A stretch of DNA of 64,000 nucleotides from Bacteroidales bacterium (GCA_024400635.1 JAKSMI010000002.1:370305-434304), one strand, 5' to 3'. Numbered from the stretch's first letter, positions 1 through 9,367 are shown. Notes: generated by a model from the sequence alone, not told the origin. Made by a program: numbers and translations.

Positions 1-622
1 CTGTTTTGAAGGTCTCGAAAAATTCATCAAAGCCGAAAGGTTCGCCGACTGTAAGTGAGACTTTTGTGCGTGCATTGAAATAATCGAGGTAGTGAATGTT
101 GATGGGAAGAATTTGAAGGCCGAGTTTGAAATCGGCTTTTTCTTCTGCTGCGAAAGCGATTCTGGGGAAGCCTTTCTTGAAAGTGCCTAAATAATGCCCC
201 TGTTGATGCTGGGCTTCAGGATAAATGACCAAGGTGTTGCCTCGGGTTAAAATATCTGAGGCAATGTCAAACGAAGTCATATTGTATTTCACATCATTGA
301 TGCCGCCGTCTCGGGTGCGGAAGGTGGGCAGGATTTTCAAGTAGCGTAAAATCTTAGCCACGGCATCTTTCTTGAAAATGTCGCCGCGGGCAATGAAAAC
401 GGGCTGACGATGGTCGTTGAACATATACAGGATGTTCAAGGCATCATTGGCTCCGTTTTGGTGGTTGGCAATGATGATTACCGGCTTCCCTTTTTCGGGT
501 ATGTTTTTCCTTCCAACAACATAAACTCTTTTATAGTAGAACCAATTGTGGAATTGCTTTAGGTATAGATTGAAAAAATTGTACGAATGTGAAAAGTCGT
601 CAATATGGGTTAAATCAATCAT
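1..622 (-). CDS. PlsC-like lysophospholipid acyltransferase (partial, 3' end outside window)
   Basis: The minus-strand frame is open from an ATG at 622-620 to the window edge, giving 207 codons without a stop. About 50 residues in is NHQNGAND, which resembles the acyltransferase motif I (NHx4-5D). Further on, YPEAQHQQG resembles the FPEG-type motif III. Members of this family move an acyl chain onto lysophosphatidic acid or a related glycerol or amino-lipid acceptor at the inner membrane. The substrate cannot be told from the sequence. The start lies 16 nt downstream of the stop of the S46 peptidase gene, so the two could be co-transcribed. The C-terminus is missing. Confidence 0.75.
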   Translation of the reverse strand, partial: MIDLTHIDDFSHSYNFFNLYLKQFHNWFYYKRVYVVGRKNIPEKGKPVIIIANHQNGANDALNILYMFNDHRQPVFIARGDIFKKDAVAKILRYLKILPTFRTRDGGINDVKYNMTSFDIASDILTRGNTLVIYPEAQHQQGHYLGTFKKGFPRIAFAAEEKADFKLGLQILPINIHYLDYFNARTKVSLTVGEPFGFDEFFETFKT

Positions 623-637
623 CAGTATAAGTTTTGG

Positions 638-2791
638 TTAGTTAAGAGTCATTTCATCAAGCAAGTTTTGCGCACCTGCAAATTTATCAACGATAAAGAG
701 GAAATATCTGATATCCAAGGAAATGTTGCGGCAGCGATTCACATCGTAGTTGATGTCGCTCATCGTGCCTTCCCAAACACGGTCGAAGTTGACGCCAATG
801 AGTTCGCCATGGCCATTGATGACAGGACTGCCAGAATTGCCACCCGTGGTGTGGTTGCTGGCAATGAAAGCCACGGGCATCTCGCCCTTGTTGTTGGCAT
901 AACGTCCGAAATCTTTATCTTCATAAAGCTGTTTCAATTTCGGATCCACTTTGTAGTCAAAAATGTCGGGATTTTCTTTTTCAATGACACCTGCCAAGGT
1001 AGTGTAATAAATGTAATCTTTCCCATCTTCTGGTTCAAAACCTTTTACTTGTCCGTAGGTGACACGCATTGTCAGGTTGGCATCGGGATAGAAGGTTTTG
1101 TCTTTTTCTTTCAGCATCAAGGCCTTGACATAAAGTCTGTATTTACTGTTCAATTTGTTATACGAATCAGTATAGACTTCGTAATTCCGGTCGTAGGCGT
1201 CCATGGCAGCATTGACAATCGTGAAAATCAAATCCGAACGCAATTTCTTGTATGATTTTTCATTAGCGGAGGCAACGAATTTTTTCAGATTTTCGGCATC
1301 ACAATAGACACTTTGGTCGAAAATTTTGTCTGCCATCATGCGCAACTGTTCTTTTGAAATGTTGGCGTAAGGTTTGAGCGTTTCAGGTAGGTCATTGACA
1401 TTTTGTTCGTTGAAATAATAATGAAGTAATTCAACAAAGCATTCCTTATCAATGGGTTTATAGTAGCTGGCGTAGAAGTTGTCGATTTGTTTAGGTAAAC
1501 GGACCCTCATTGAATCCAGATATTCTGGAGTGCAGTTCTTTTTGTCGATTCTGCGGAAAATGGGAGTGAAATTCTGGTACATGAATTTCATCATTTCCAC
1601 CGCCCAAACGGATTCCATAAAATACATAACGCCTGAATAGGCTTTACGGTAGTCGCGGTAGATGTTTTTCATTTCGGGTAAAACCTGCCCGTATTGTTTG
1701 TTCAAATCGGGGTTGAGTTGCAGCCATTCTTCAAATTGGGCCTCCTCTAAACGTTTCTTTTCCACCACTTTGCAGTCGATAAGCCCTTTGTTCTCTCCAA
1801 TCCATTTTTTCCAGCCGTTGGAGATGGAATTGGATTTGCCAGAATACATCAGACGGATTTCGGTGGAGGTGCCCATGTGTTTTTTCATGATGTCAAGGCG
1901 AACGCCGCGCTGATGAATGGCGATGGGGTTGATGGCATTGACAGTCATATCCACGGCATCAGAGATGATAAATTGCTGGGTGGTGCCAGGGTAGCCAAAG
2001 ACAAGCGTGAAATCGTTTTCCTCCACGCCTTTGGTAGATATTGTGAAGTGTTTTTTAGGGGTGAAAGGGACATTGTCTTTGGAATATTCCGCAGGCTGAT
2101 TGTTCTTGTCTGCATAGATGCGGTACATTGAAAAGTCGCCGGTATGGCGGGGCCACATCCAGTTGTCGGTGTCGCCGCCAAATTTGCCGATACTTTCCGG
2201 AGGGGTGCCTACCAGACGAATGTCTTTGTATGTCTCGTTGATGAAAGCAAAATATTGGTTGCCATAATAGAAGGATTTAATATCCACGGTATAATGTGTG
2301 CCTTCTACCAATTCTTTCGACACTTTCTTGATGTTTTTGTCTATAAGTTCATTGCGCTGGTTTTCGGGCATATTGTCAGTGATGCCATTCAAAACCTGAC
2401 TTGTTACATCGCGCATTTCGACGAGGAAGGTGACGGAGAGTCCAGCGCAAGGTATTTCCTCTTCGTGCGATTTGGCCCAGAAACCATTGTGTAAATAGTT
2501 GTTTTCCAACGTACTATAGCGCTGGACATAGGAATACCCACAATGGTGATTGGTTAGCAGTAAACCCTGGTTGGAAATCAGTTCGGCAGTGCACCCACCA
2601 CCGAAAAGGACGATGGCATCTTTCATGCTGTGGTGGTTTACGCTATAGACGTCTTCGGCCGTCAATTTGAAGCCAAGTTGTTGCATTTCAGCTTCATTGT
2701 AGTTTAAAAAAATAGGAAGCCACATGCCTTCGTCGGCACGCCCCCAAGCGAAAACGAAGCAAAATAATAAGAGAATAGAGATTTTTTTCAT
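638..2791 (-). CDS. S46 family dipeptidyl-peptidase, DPP11-type (Asp/Glu specific)
   Basis: This is a 717-residue exported serine peptidase with a signal peptide at residues 1 to about 19. The chymotrypsin-like triad of family S46 is visible: His in TNHHCGY (about residue 83), Asp in RHTGDFS (about 219) and Ser in GNSGSP (653). Family S46 removes dipeptides from the N-terminus of peptides in the periplasm. In the characterised Porphyromonas enzymes, the residue 18 positions after the catalytic Ser sets specificity: Gly in DPP7, Arg in DPP11. Here it is Arg (NFDR, about 671), which predicts preference for Asp or Glu at P1. Length is normal for the family. It fits an asaccharolytic or peptide-using life together with the OPT transporter at 15.4 kb. 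Confidence 0.93.
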   Translation of the reverse strand: MKKISILLLFCFVFAWGRADEGMWLPIFLNYNEAEMQQLGFKLTAEDVYSVNHHSMKDAIVLFGGGCTAELISNQGLLLTNHHCGYSYVQRYSTLENNYLHNGFWAKSHEEEIPCAGLSVTFLVEMRDVTSQVLNGITDNMPENQRNELIDKNIKKVSKELVEGTHYTVDIKSFYYGNQYFAFINETYKDIRLVGTPPESIGKFGGDTDNWMWPRHTGDFSMYRIYADKNNQPAEYSKDNVPFTPKKHFTISTKGVEENDFTLVFGYPGTTQQFIISDAVDMTVNAINPIAIHQRGVRLDIMKKHMGTSTEIRLMYSGKSNSISNGWKKWIGENKGLIDCKVVEKKRLEEAQFEEWLQLNPDLNKQYGQVLPEMKNIYRDYRKAYSGVMYFMESVWAVEMMKFMYQNFTPIFRRIDKKNCTPEYLDSMRVRLPKQIDNFYASYYKPIDKECFVELLHYYFNEQNVNDLPETLKPYANISKEQLRMMADKIFDQSVYCDAENLKKFVASANEKSYKKLRSDLIFTIVNAAMDAYDRNYEVYTDSYNKLNSKYRLYVKALMLKEKDKTFYPDANLTMRVTYGQVKGFEPEDGKDYIYYTTLAGVIEKENPDIFDYKVDPKLKQLYEDKDFGRYANNKGEMPVAFIASNHTTGGNSGSPVINGHGELIGVNFDRVWEGTMSDINYDVNRCRNISLDIRYFLFIVDKFAGAQNLLDEMTLN

Positions 2792-2816
2792 TCTTTAATC
2801 TTTATGTTATAAAAAG

Positions 2817-2847
2817 CAAAAATACAAAAAATGTATTTTGGAAACAA
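2817..2847 (-). promoter_or_regulatory. Bacteroidota-type promoter for the S46 peptidase
   Basis: Read on the minus strand, TATTTTTG (2824-2817) matches the -7 consensus TAnnTTTG. A weak -33-like TTGT lies about 19 nt upstream (2847-2844). The predicted start of transcription is about 20 nt before the ATG at 2791. Confidence 0.5.
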
Positions 2848-3066
2848 TGTTTTTATAAACTTTTCTTTTATTTTACGGCAGTCTCATGCTGAAGGAATGC
2901 TGAAATCATGGTGGGTGCTTTCTTCTGCAAACATAAAATGCAGTACTAAGTTTGCAGTTCTTGAGATGTTGTTCCTTCGGGACATGGGTATTCTTGAAAC
3001 GACCCAATATCATTTCGTCTTGAAGAAACGTGATTTTAATAACACCGAACCAGAAGTGCGAGGTCT

Positions 3067-3666
3067 TTAATATATTCCCACGTTGAAAAGATGATCGATG
3101 ATGGACAGATGTGGAATGAACCCGAAGCGATCGTCAAAGATTTGAGTATATTCTTCCGAAGGGAAAGGGTAGTTGGCATCATTTCGTAGTTTCGGGTGAA
3201 TGATTAGACGATAATCATTATAATCTTCCGATGAATATTCAGAAAGATATTCGTCGGTCAGCGCAGGTTGAAAATCAAAACCGTAAAGTTTCATGATTAC
3301 TTGCATTAATTCCATATTGAAATCAAAAAGAAAATCATATTTTTTTTCATAGAATGGATGCAGAAAATCTTGAAAATAAAGGAAATAGGGCGTATTGCTG
3401 TAAGCGGTGTCTATGCTGCGCCAATGCTGTCTTTGCCATGGCATGGCATAGTCGATGCGTACATCGCGGATGGGTATTTTGTGGGCGCTTCGCAACACGG
3501 GAATTGTCAGGGTTTGGACGCCATTGCCAGTGGCAATCAAGGCACGGTTGCGGTACGACTGCTTCGTGTAGTTTTCGTGTGCTTCCATCAGCACTTCCGA
3601 ATTTTGACAGCACCGTATGTATTCCAGTGGTGGCATATAAGCCGTACTTACAATCGTTTTTTTCAT
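3067..3666 (-). CDS. WbqC-like family protein
   Basis: The protein is about 199 residues if read from the ATG at 3666 (MKKTIVSTAYMPP). An ATG four codons upstream is possible, but the family normally begins with a short lysine-rich or Ile-Val strand leading into YxPP. The pattern of PPLEY near the start, the NRALIATGNG segment and the WQRQHWRSIDTAYSNTPYF stretch matches WbqC-like proteins. These are found in O-antigen and capsule loci and their biochemical role is uncertain. The gene lies 105 nt downstream of the polyprenyl sugar transferase on the same strand, which supports a role in surface polysaccharide synthesis. Confidence 0.75.
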   Translation of the reverse strand: MKKTIVSTAYMPPLEYIRCCQNSEVLMEAHENYTKQSYRNRALIATGNGVQTLTIPVLRSAHKIPIRDVRIDYAMPWQRQHWRSIDTAYSNTPYFLYFQDFLHPFYEKKYDFLFDFNMELMQVIMKLYGFDFQPALTDEYLSEYSSEDYNDYRLIIHPKLRNDANYPFPSEEYTQIFDDRFGFIPHLSIIDHLFNVGIY

Positions 3667-3771
3667 TTGTCGTATCATATAAAACCTTAATCGAGAAAAT
3701 ATTCAACGTTAAGGTCTGCGAGCAATGCAAGCGGAAGTCTGAGTTTTATCACCTTTCGCCTATAAGCTGAA

Positions 3772-5205
3772 TTATTTTCCTTCTTTCTTCAGTACGATTA
3801 GTATTGTATAAATCAATATTTTGATATCCATTTGGATAGACATGTTTTCAAGGTAAAGCAGGTCGAAACGCATACGCTCAATCATCTGGTCTACATTCTC
3901 GGCGTAGCCGTATTTTACTTGTCCCCAGGAAGTGATGCCAGGTTTTATGCCTAACAGTAGCTTGTAGTAAGGTGCTTTTTCAACAATCTTATCAATGTAA
4001 TACTGTCTTTCCGGACGGGGGCCGACCAGTGACATGTCTCCTTTTAAGACATTGAAAAATTGAGGGAATTCGTCAAGGCGTGACTTACGCATGAAACGGC
4101 CGAAGTGTGTGATTCTCGGATCATGCTCGCTCGACAGACGTGGTCCATCTTTTTCAGCATCGACATACATCGAACGGAATTTGATGATTTTGAAAGGTTT
4201 GCCTTGGTAGCCAATGCGTTCTTGAAAATAGAAAATCGGTCCTTTCGATGAGCATTTAACACCAATGGCTAAGAAAATGTAAACAGGAATCAGAAGAATG
4301 ATGGCAATAAGAGAAACGAAGATGTCCAAAAATCGTTTCAGATAGCGCTGCCAGGGAGCCATGAATTCCGAATTGATGGAAATCAAGGGCTCATACATAA
4401 TTGATGACATCTTGACGGTACCCAAAAGGAAGTCTTGGTCTTGAGGCAAAATGTTGATAGTAAGCTCGTTGATATCTCTTAGTTGCGATAATATTTTTTC
4501 AATGTGTTTGCGTTGACCATTGTGAATGGCGATGATGACTTCTTCAATGCCATTTTGTTCGATGATTTTGCGCAATTCTTCAATACTGCCCAAACATGGC
4601 AATTTGTCGCCTAAGGAATGATCGCTGCTGTCGGGAAGTGTGACGTACCCTTCAATGAAATTGCCAGTTCTGATATTTTGTTTTACAAGAGACTCATATG
4701 TGTTCAGTGCAATTGCGTCGCTACCAATAATCAAGGTCTTGAAACCAATTTCGCCACTGTGGATTTTACGATTGATGTGTGTTGTCATCAGCACACGTGG
4801 AATGTAGGTCAGCACAAATTGGCACACAAACAATACCAGAAAATATTTGATGTAGTCGAAAGGCGTGTTGACGATGTCATCAAGGATGAAAACAAAGAAG
4901 AAAAGGATGACACCAATAAAGGTCATAATGAATGTGCGCCCCAGTTCTTTCAAACGGGATTTGCGATAAATATTGTGGTAATAGCCGATGAAAGTGTGAA
5001 GAATTATCCAATAGATGGGGAAAAAAAACAGTCCAAAACCAAATTTGGGATCTTGAAGAACCGAATTTGAGAAATGGCTGAATAGTTGGTTGTCAACATT
5101 ATACTTTCTATAAATGAAGAAAATGGCCCAAGTAAGGCACGCCGCTAAAACATCCATGGCGACGTGATAAAAGGTGAGCAGCTTTTTGTTTTTCTCCATT
5201 GTCAT
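3772..5205 (-). CDS. Polyprenyl-phosphate sugar-1-phosphate transferase (WbaP/WcaJ-like)
   Basis: This 477-residue membrane enzyme has four or five N-terminal membrane segments (about residues 10-135), then a CoA-binding-like cytoplasmic region, then a further membrane segment (about 290-315). The C-terminal bacterial sugar transferase domain carries KRFLDI, FRSMYVDAE, RKSRLDEFPQ and VGPRPE. The family moves a sugar-1-phosphate from a nucleotide sugar to undecaprenyl phosphate, the first step of capsule, exopolysaccharide or O-unit assembly. The sugar is not predictable. A second ATG two codons in is an alternative start. It is preceded by the lipoprotein gene with a 23-nt gap and followed by the WbqC-like gene, so an operon is likely. 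Confidence 0.9.
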   Translation of the reverse strand: MTMEKNKKLLTFYHVAMDVLAACLTWAIFFIYRKYNVDNQLFSHFSNSVLQDPKFGFGLFFFPIYWIILHTFIGYYHNIYRKSRLKELGRTFIMTFIGVILFFFVFILDDIVNTPFDYIKYFLVLFVCQFVLTYIPRVLMTTHINRKIHSGEIGFKTLIIGSDAIALNTYESLVKQNIRTGNFIEGYVTLPDSSDHSLGDKLPCLGSIEELRKIIEQNGIEEVIIAIHNGQRKHIEKILSQLRDINELTINILPQDQDFLLGTVKMSSIMYEPLISINSEFMAPWQRYLKRFLDIFVSLIAIILLIPVYIFLAIGVKCSSKGPIFYFQERIGYQGKPFKIIKFRSMYVDAEKDGPRLSSEHDPRITHFGRFMRKSRLDEFPQFFNVLKGDMSLVGPRPERQYYIDKIVEKAPYYKLLLGIKPGITSWGQVKYGYAENVDQMIERMRFDLLYLENMSIQMDIKILIYTILIVLKKEGK

Positions 5206-5228
5206 AGTAAAATAATGTGCGATAGAGT

Positions 5229-6173
5229 TTAGGATTGTGGTCCGGTAACGATTTTAACGTAATCAAAGTAAAAATGAGTATCCTGATTTTCCAATTTCGA
5301 TCCGCTGATAAGGATTTTTGCCCTGATTCCCGTGGCATGCAAGCTGGTGGAATTGTAAATGTTGGCGAATCTTTCATCAAGGTTGATATAGACGGTTTGC
5401 CATTCGTTGGTAGCATAGAGCCCGCCGCAAGGATAAACAGTGTAGTAGTCGGGGGCGGCGATTTCAATCGTCATATCGCTTTCGCATTTGTAACGGATTT
5501 CGAGATAAGTCTGGTTGCTCAATGTGTAGATGTATTCTGGTGTTGCCACTTCAAAAGTCTCGTGTAGGGAATCTCCTGTGAGCGTAATCTTGCCTAAGCG
5601 GTTGGAAGGATTCTCCGGATCGGCGATGCATTCAAAATTCACAACGGAAATTACGGGATTGTAAGGGGAAAAATCGATGTGGGAATGAAAAGTCTCAATG
5701 AATGGGAAAACAGTATATTGGTGATATTGGTAATGCTTGTTCATCATTTCTTTGGTGAGTTTTGTCGTACCCCCTTTGGAGAGAGGAATTTTGAACTGGT
5801 AAGACTTGATGTAGCCGTAGCCTTTGACAGTGCTGCTTTGTCCGTTTTTCTTGAAGCAGGGGACGACGTAGATGGTAATGCTGTCAGTGGAAGATGGAAG
5901 GTCGAGGATGGGGACTTGACAGGGTAATTCCCAAACACCTAGGGCATTTCCGTTGTATGAAACGTACACGTGGGTGAATTTGTGTCTCCCAATGGTGTAT
6001 AGTTGTTCGTCATCGTAAAGCACTTCGTGTTCTGCGTTGAAATTGCTCACATCAAAGCAGTCATCGAATGTGTCCTCGCTGAATTCAATAATGCCAGGTG
6101 TATAATCGTGTTTGTCTTTGCACGAAGATACAAGCATTGCCAAAACAGCTAAAAAAAGTATTGTTTTTTTCAT
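5229..6173 (-). CDS. Putative lipoprotein of unknown function in a polysaccharide operon
   Basis: The 314-residue product has a signal peptide ending in a lipobox, LVSSC, with the acylated Cys at about residue 18. The mature part looks all-beta. It holds a segment ending in FYFDYVKI close to the C-terminus that resembles the last strands of carbohydrate-binding or DUF4465/PCMD-like modules, but I cannot assign a family. The gene starts 17 nt after the stop of the Gfo/Idh/MocA gene and ends 23 nt before the sugar transferase, so co-transcription is likely. A periplasmic or outer-membrane role linked to polysaccharide is an inference from context only. Confidence 0.7.
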   Translation of the reverse strand: MKKTILFLAVLAMLVSSCKDKHDYTPGIIEFSEDTFDDCFDVSNFNAEHEVLYDDEQLYTIGRHKFTHVYVSYNGNALGVWELPCQVPILDLPSSTDSITIYVVPCFKKNGQSSTVKGYGYIKSYQFKIPLSKGGTTKLTKEMMNKHYQYHQYTVFPFIETFHSHIDFSPYNPVISVVNFECIADPENPSNRLGKITLTGDSLHETFEVATPEYIYTLSNQTYLEIRYKCESDMTIEIAAPDYYTVYPCGGLYATNEWQTVYINLDERFANIYNSTSLHATGIRAKILISGSKLENQDTHFYFDYVKIVTGPQS

Positions 6174-6190
6174 TTTTTTCAGAACTGATG

Positions 6191-7201
6191 TTATAACGTG
6201 TTTTTTGGCGAATTATTTTTTTGTTTCAGATTTTTATTCATTTTATGGATAATTTCCGTAGCTGTTTTCAAAGCCTTGTAGCCATCTTGCAGACTTACTT
6301 CCGGATTTAGTTGATTTTCGATGGCTTGGATAAAGCTTTCAAGTTCACTACGGATGGCATTGTTGGCTTCAGTCTGAGGCATGTCAATGATAATGTGCTT
6401 TTTCCCTTTCCCTTCGCCGAGATCAAGAATCATGGCAAACGGATCATTAATTTCGCCCGTAACATTTTCAATATGAATCATTTCTGTTTTCTTTTCCAGA
6501 AGGTCCATGCTGATGTACGCATTTTCTTGGAAGAGGCGGATTTTTCGCATGTTTTTCATCGATATGCGGCTGGCGGTTAGATTGGCGACGCAGCCGTTTT
6601 CGAAGGTGAGTCGCACGTTGGCAATGTCGAAGGTGTCGGTGACGATGGCCACGCCGCTGGCTTGGATATCAACGATAAGACTATTGACGATTTTCAAGAC
6701 GATGTCGATGTCATGAATCATCAGGTCGAGAATGACAGAAACGTCATTTCCCCTGGGGTTGAAGAGGGCGAGTCGGTGGCCTTCGATGAACATTGGCTGG
6801 CGGATTTTGTCTTTGCAAGCCAAGAACGCGGGGTTGAAGCGCTCCACATGCCCCACTTGCACCGGCAGGCCTGTCTGTTGCTGCAGTTTCAGCAGTTCTT
6901 CAGCTTGCTCTATTGTTGCGGTAACGGGCTTTTCAATGAAGCAGGGCTTGCCTTTCGATAGTGCCAGTTTGGCCATTTCATAGTGGTAAGTCGTGGTGCA
7001 GACAATATCGGCAATGTCGCAAACTTGTAGTAGTTCTTCAGGGTTTTCGAAGAAAGGAACTCCCAATTGTAGCGAAACTTCACGGGCGTGAGCAAAGTTG
7101 ACGTCATAAATGCCAATCAATTCGGCTTTGTCGCTCTCATTAACGCATTTGCAATGTATCTGTCCGAGGTGGCCAACCCCGAAAACGCCTATTTTTTTCA
7201 T
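6191..7201 (-). CDS. Gfo/Idh/MocA-family NAD(P)-dependent oxidoreductase
   Basis: About 336 residues are read from the ATG at 7201 (MKKIGVFGVGHLGQ). An open frame continues 49 codons further upstream, but that part runs into tRNA-Phe and its terminator and is not coding. The N-terminal GVFGVGHLGQ is a Rossmann dinucleotide-binding loop. EKPV at about residue 95 is the family's catalytic or binding motif, and the C-terminal half is the alpha/beta dimerisation and substrate domain. Members oxidise or epimerise sugars, often nucleotide sugars. Its position ahead of the lipoprotein and sugar transferase suggests it acts on a surface-polysaccharide sugar. Substrate is unknown. Confidence 0.85.
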   Translation of the reverse strand: MKKIGVFGVGHLGQIHCKCVNESDKAELIGIYDVNFAHAREVSLQLGVPFFENPEELLQVCDIADIVCTTTYHYEMAKLALSKGKPCFIEKPVTATIEQAEELLKLQQQTGLPVQVGHVERFNPAFLACKDKIRQPMFIEGHRLALFNPRGNDVSVILDLMIHDIDIVLKIVNSLIVDIQASGVAIVTDTFDIANVRLTFENGCVANLTASRISMKNMRKIRLFQENAYISMDLLEKKTEMIHIENVTGEINDPFAMILDLGEGKGKKHIIIDMPQTEANNAIRSELESFIQAIENQLNPEVSLQDGYKALKTATEIIHKMNKNLKQKNNSPKNTL

Positions 7202-7219
7202 TTTAAAATTTTTAGGCCG

Positions 7220-7250
7220 CAAATTTACGGAATTTTGTTGGAATAATGAG
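7220..7250 (-). promoter_or_regulatory. Promoter of the polysaccharide operon
   Basis: On the minus strand TAAATTTG (7227-7220) matches TAnnTTTG and lies about 19 nt before the ATG at 7201. A possible ATTG -33 element is about 23 nt further upstream. It sits between the tRNA-Phe terminator and the oxidoreductase gene, which favours a separate transcript for the operon. Confidence 0.5.
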
Positions 7251-7283
7251 CAATGAATGTATTTAGCAAAAGGCTTTAAAAGC

Positions 7284-7314
7284 AAAAAGTGCCAGAAGTT
7301 TTTCTGACACTTTT
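7284..7314 (-). terminator. Terminator of tRNA-Phe
   Basis: The sequence forms a 13-position stem (7285-7297 with 7302-7314) with one mismatch and a 4-nt loop. Flanking A and T runs give a U-tract in either direction. It starts 3 nt after the tRNA 3' end. Confidence 0.8.
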
Positions 7315-7316
7315 CG

Positions 7317-7389
<73 letters not shown>

Positions 7390-7674
7390 CAATTGCTTTT
7401 TAGCGGTGCAAAAATACGAAAATATTCATTCAAAATATTATTTTCCTAAAAAATAATTCTTTTTTCTATTTAACTTATTGGTAATTAATTGTATGTGTTA
7501 ATTTCTGATGAAGAATATCCTGTAAATATGGGAGAAAAATTTAGTGTTGAATCTTCTGGTAATACAAATTTTTGGAAAAATCCCGCCGTTTTGCTACAAA
7601 GTTTATATTGCTATTGCCGGATTTGCTTGTTAATGCCTTAATAATGTTGACTGCATTTTGTTATTCCCATGTGG
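7390..7674. other. Intergenic stretch, no gene seen
   Basis: AT-rich sequence separates the divergent tRNA-Phe and GH20 genes. I see no open frame of useful length and no strong hairpin. The GH20 promoter lies at its right end. Confidence 0.5.
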
Positions 7675-7705
7675 TTTGCCAAGTCGAAAAATTTATGTAA
7701 GTTTG
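7675..7705 (+). promoter_or_regulatory. Consensus Bacteroidota promoter of the GH20 gene
   Basis: TTTG (7675-7678) and TAAGTTTG (7698-7705) match the -33 and -7 elements with a 19-nt spacer. This is the best promoter match in the window. Transcription would begin near 7712, about 12-18 nt before the start codon. Confidence 0.75.
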
Positions 7706-7723
7706 CACGTTATTTAAAATAGC

Positions 7724-9364
7724 ATGATTATGAAGAAAATTTATTTATTATTCCTTTCCCTGATAGTTGTTCTTTGTCAGTGTGGACCGAAACCAGAACC
7801 TCAAGATATTTCCATTGTGCCAGAACCCGTTCAGATGGAAGTTGATTCGAATATCACGTTCGTCATCAATAAAAATACGAAATTGTCATTTCTTAATGTT
7901 GATAAGGATAGTCCTTTGCGTCAATATGTTTCTGAAACCTACAGTCATTACTTCGGTTTCCAACCTCAAGTGAAGGATGCCGCGGTTCATAACAACATTG
8001 TCTTCCATTTGGATGCCAATGCTGCTAACGAATTGGGAGATGAAGGTTATGAACTTGTTGTGGGGAAACATATCATCGTGCTTTCCGCTCGCACGGAGGC
8101 AGGGCTTTTCTATGCTTTTCAAACATTGTTTCAGTTGGCCCCGGGCAATGCTTGCAGCGAAAATCCTCAGAATTTGGCTGTACCCGGCGTGAAAATAACA
8201 GACTATCCCCGTTTTGAATGGCGTGGCAGCCATCTCGACGTTTGTCGCCACTTCTTCGGCGTTGATAAAGTAAAAAAGCATCTTGACATGATGGCTCTGT
8301 ACAAACTCAACAAGTTTCATTTTCATTTGACTGATGACCATGGATGGCGTATACAAATTGATAAATATCCGAAGTTGACAGAAGTTGGTGCGTGGCGTGT
8401 AGACCGAAGTGATGTCCCCTGGGGAGAGGCCGAGCCAGCCCAGGAAGGCGAACCGTGCACTTACGGGGGCTTCTTTACCAAGGACGAAATCCGTGAAATT
8501 ATTGCCTATGCTGCTCTTCGACATATCGATGTCATCCCCGAAATAGAAATGCCAGGCCATAGTTCTGCTATTCTGACAGCCTATCCGGAATTTGCTTGCG
8601 ATGATTATCCTTATTGTGTTGCCATCGGACCTTACTGGCCGCCTAAGGCTATCCTTTGCGGCGGTAATGATTCCGTTATGGTATTCTTAAAAGATGTTTT
8701 CAAGGAAGTTGCCGAACTTTTTCCGTATGAGTACATTCATATTGGGGGTGACGAAGCTGTAAAGACCAACTGGTATGCTTGTCCCAAATGCCAACAGAAA
8801 ATTCAGGAACTGAATCTGCCCACAACCGAACATCTGCAAGGATGGATGGTGACGGAAATTGAAAAATACCTCAACAAAATGGGCAAGAAAATCATCGGCT
8901 GGGATGAAATCCTGGATGGAGGTGTCAGCTCAACGGCCACAATTCAGTCGTGGCGTGGTCAGGAAACTGCCATTCGTGCGGCGCAGCACGGAAATGAGGT
9001 GGTGATGTCGCCCACAAGCCATTGTTATTTTGATTATTATCAAGATGATCCGGAAACGCAACCATCGGCTTTCAATGGATATGTTTCGTTGCCTAAGGCC
9101 TACAGTTTTGAGCCCGTTCCCGATACGCTTACAACAGAGCAGGCAAAATGTATCAAGGGGGCGCAATGCAACTTGTGGTCCGAATTTATTTTCAATTACG
9201 ACCATGCGGAATACATGCTCCTGCCACGTGTCTGCGCATTGTCGGAAGTGGTTTGGACTCCGAAGGATTGTAGAGATTACCAGCGCTTTGAAGCGCGCGT
9301 CCCATCCCAAATTAAAATGTTGCGACAATTGGGTTATAATCCTTGTACTACGATTGGGAAATAG
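7724..9364 (+). CDS. Beta-N-acetylhexosaminidase, GH20 lipoprotein
   Basis: The product has 546 residues, with a second ATG two codons in as an alternative start (MKKIYLL). The signal peptide ends in a lipobox around VLCQC, so the enzyme is probably anchored in the outer membrane or periplasm. Domain order is a GH20b N-terminal alpha/beta domain (about 30-150), then the catalytic barrel (about 155-510). The catalytic Asp-Glu pair is in HIGGDEAVK at about residues 343-344. HFHLTDDHGWR and PEIEMPGHS are further family motifs. The enzyme removes terminal GlcNAc or GalNAc from glycans or from peptidoglycan fragments. It has its own promoter. Confidence 0.95.
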   Translation: MIMKKIYLLFLSLIVVLCQCGPKPEPQDISIVPEPVQMEVDSNITFVINKNTKLSFLNVDKDSPLRQYVSETYSHYFGFQPQVKDAAVHNNIVFHLDANAANELGDEGYELVVGKHIIVLSARTEAGLFYAFQTLFQLAPGNACSENPQNLAVPGVKITDYPRFEWRGSHLDVCRHFFGVDKVKKHLDMMALYKLNKFHFHLTDDHGWRIQIDKYPKLTEVGAWRVDRSDVPWGEAEPAQEGEPCTYGGFFTKDEIREIIAYAALRHIDVIPEIEMPGHSSAILTAYPEFACDDYPYCVAIGPYWPPKAILCGGNDSVMVFLKDVFKEVAELFPYEYIHIGGDEAVKTNWYACPKCQQKIQELNLPTTEHLQGWMVTEIEKYLNKMGKKIIGWDEILDGGVSSTATIQSWRGQETAIRAAQHGNEVVMSPTSHCYFDYYQDDPETQPSAFNGYVSLPKAYSFEPVPDTLTTEQAKCIKGAQCNLWSEFIFNYDHAEYMLLPRVCALSEVVWTPKDCRDYQRFEARVPSQIKMLRQLGYNPCTTIGK

Positions 9365-9367
9365 TCG

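Noticed and set aside
2831..3070. 79-codon plus-strand open frame between the S46 and WbqC-like genes
   Set aside because: It starts inside the S46 promoter region, overlaps the end of the WbqC-like gene and has no protein-like pattern.
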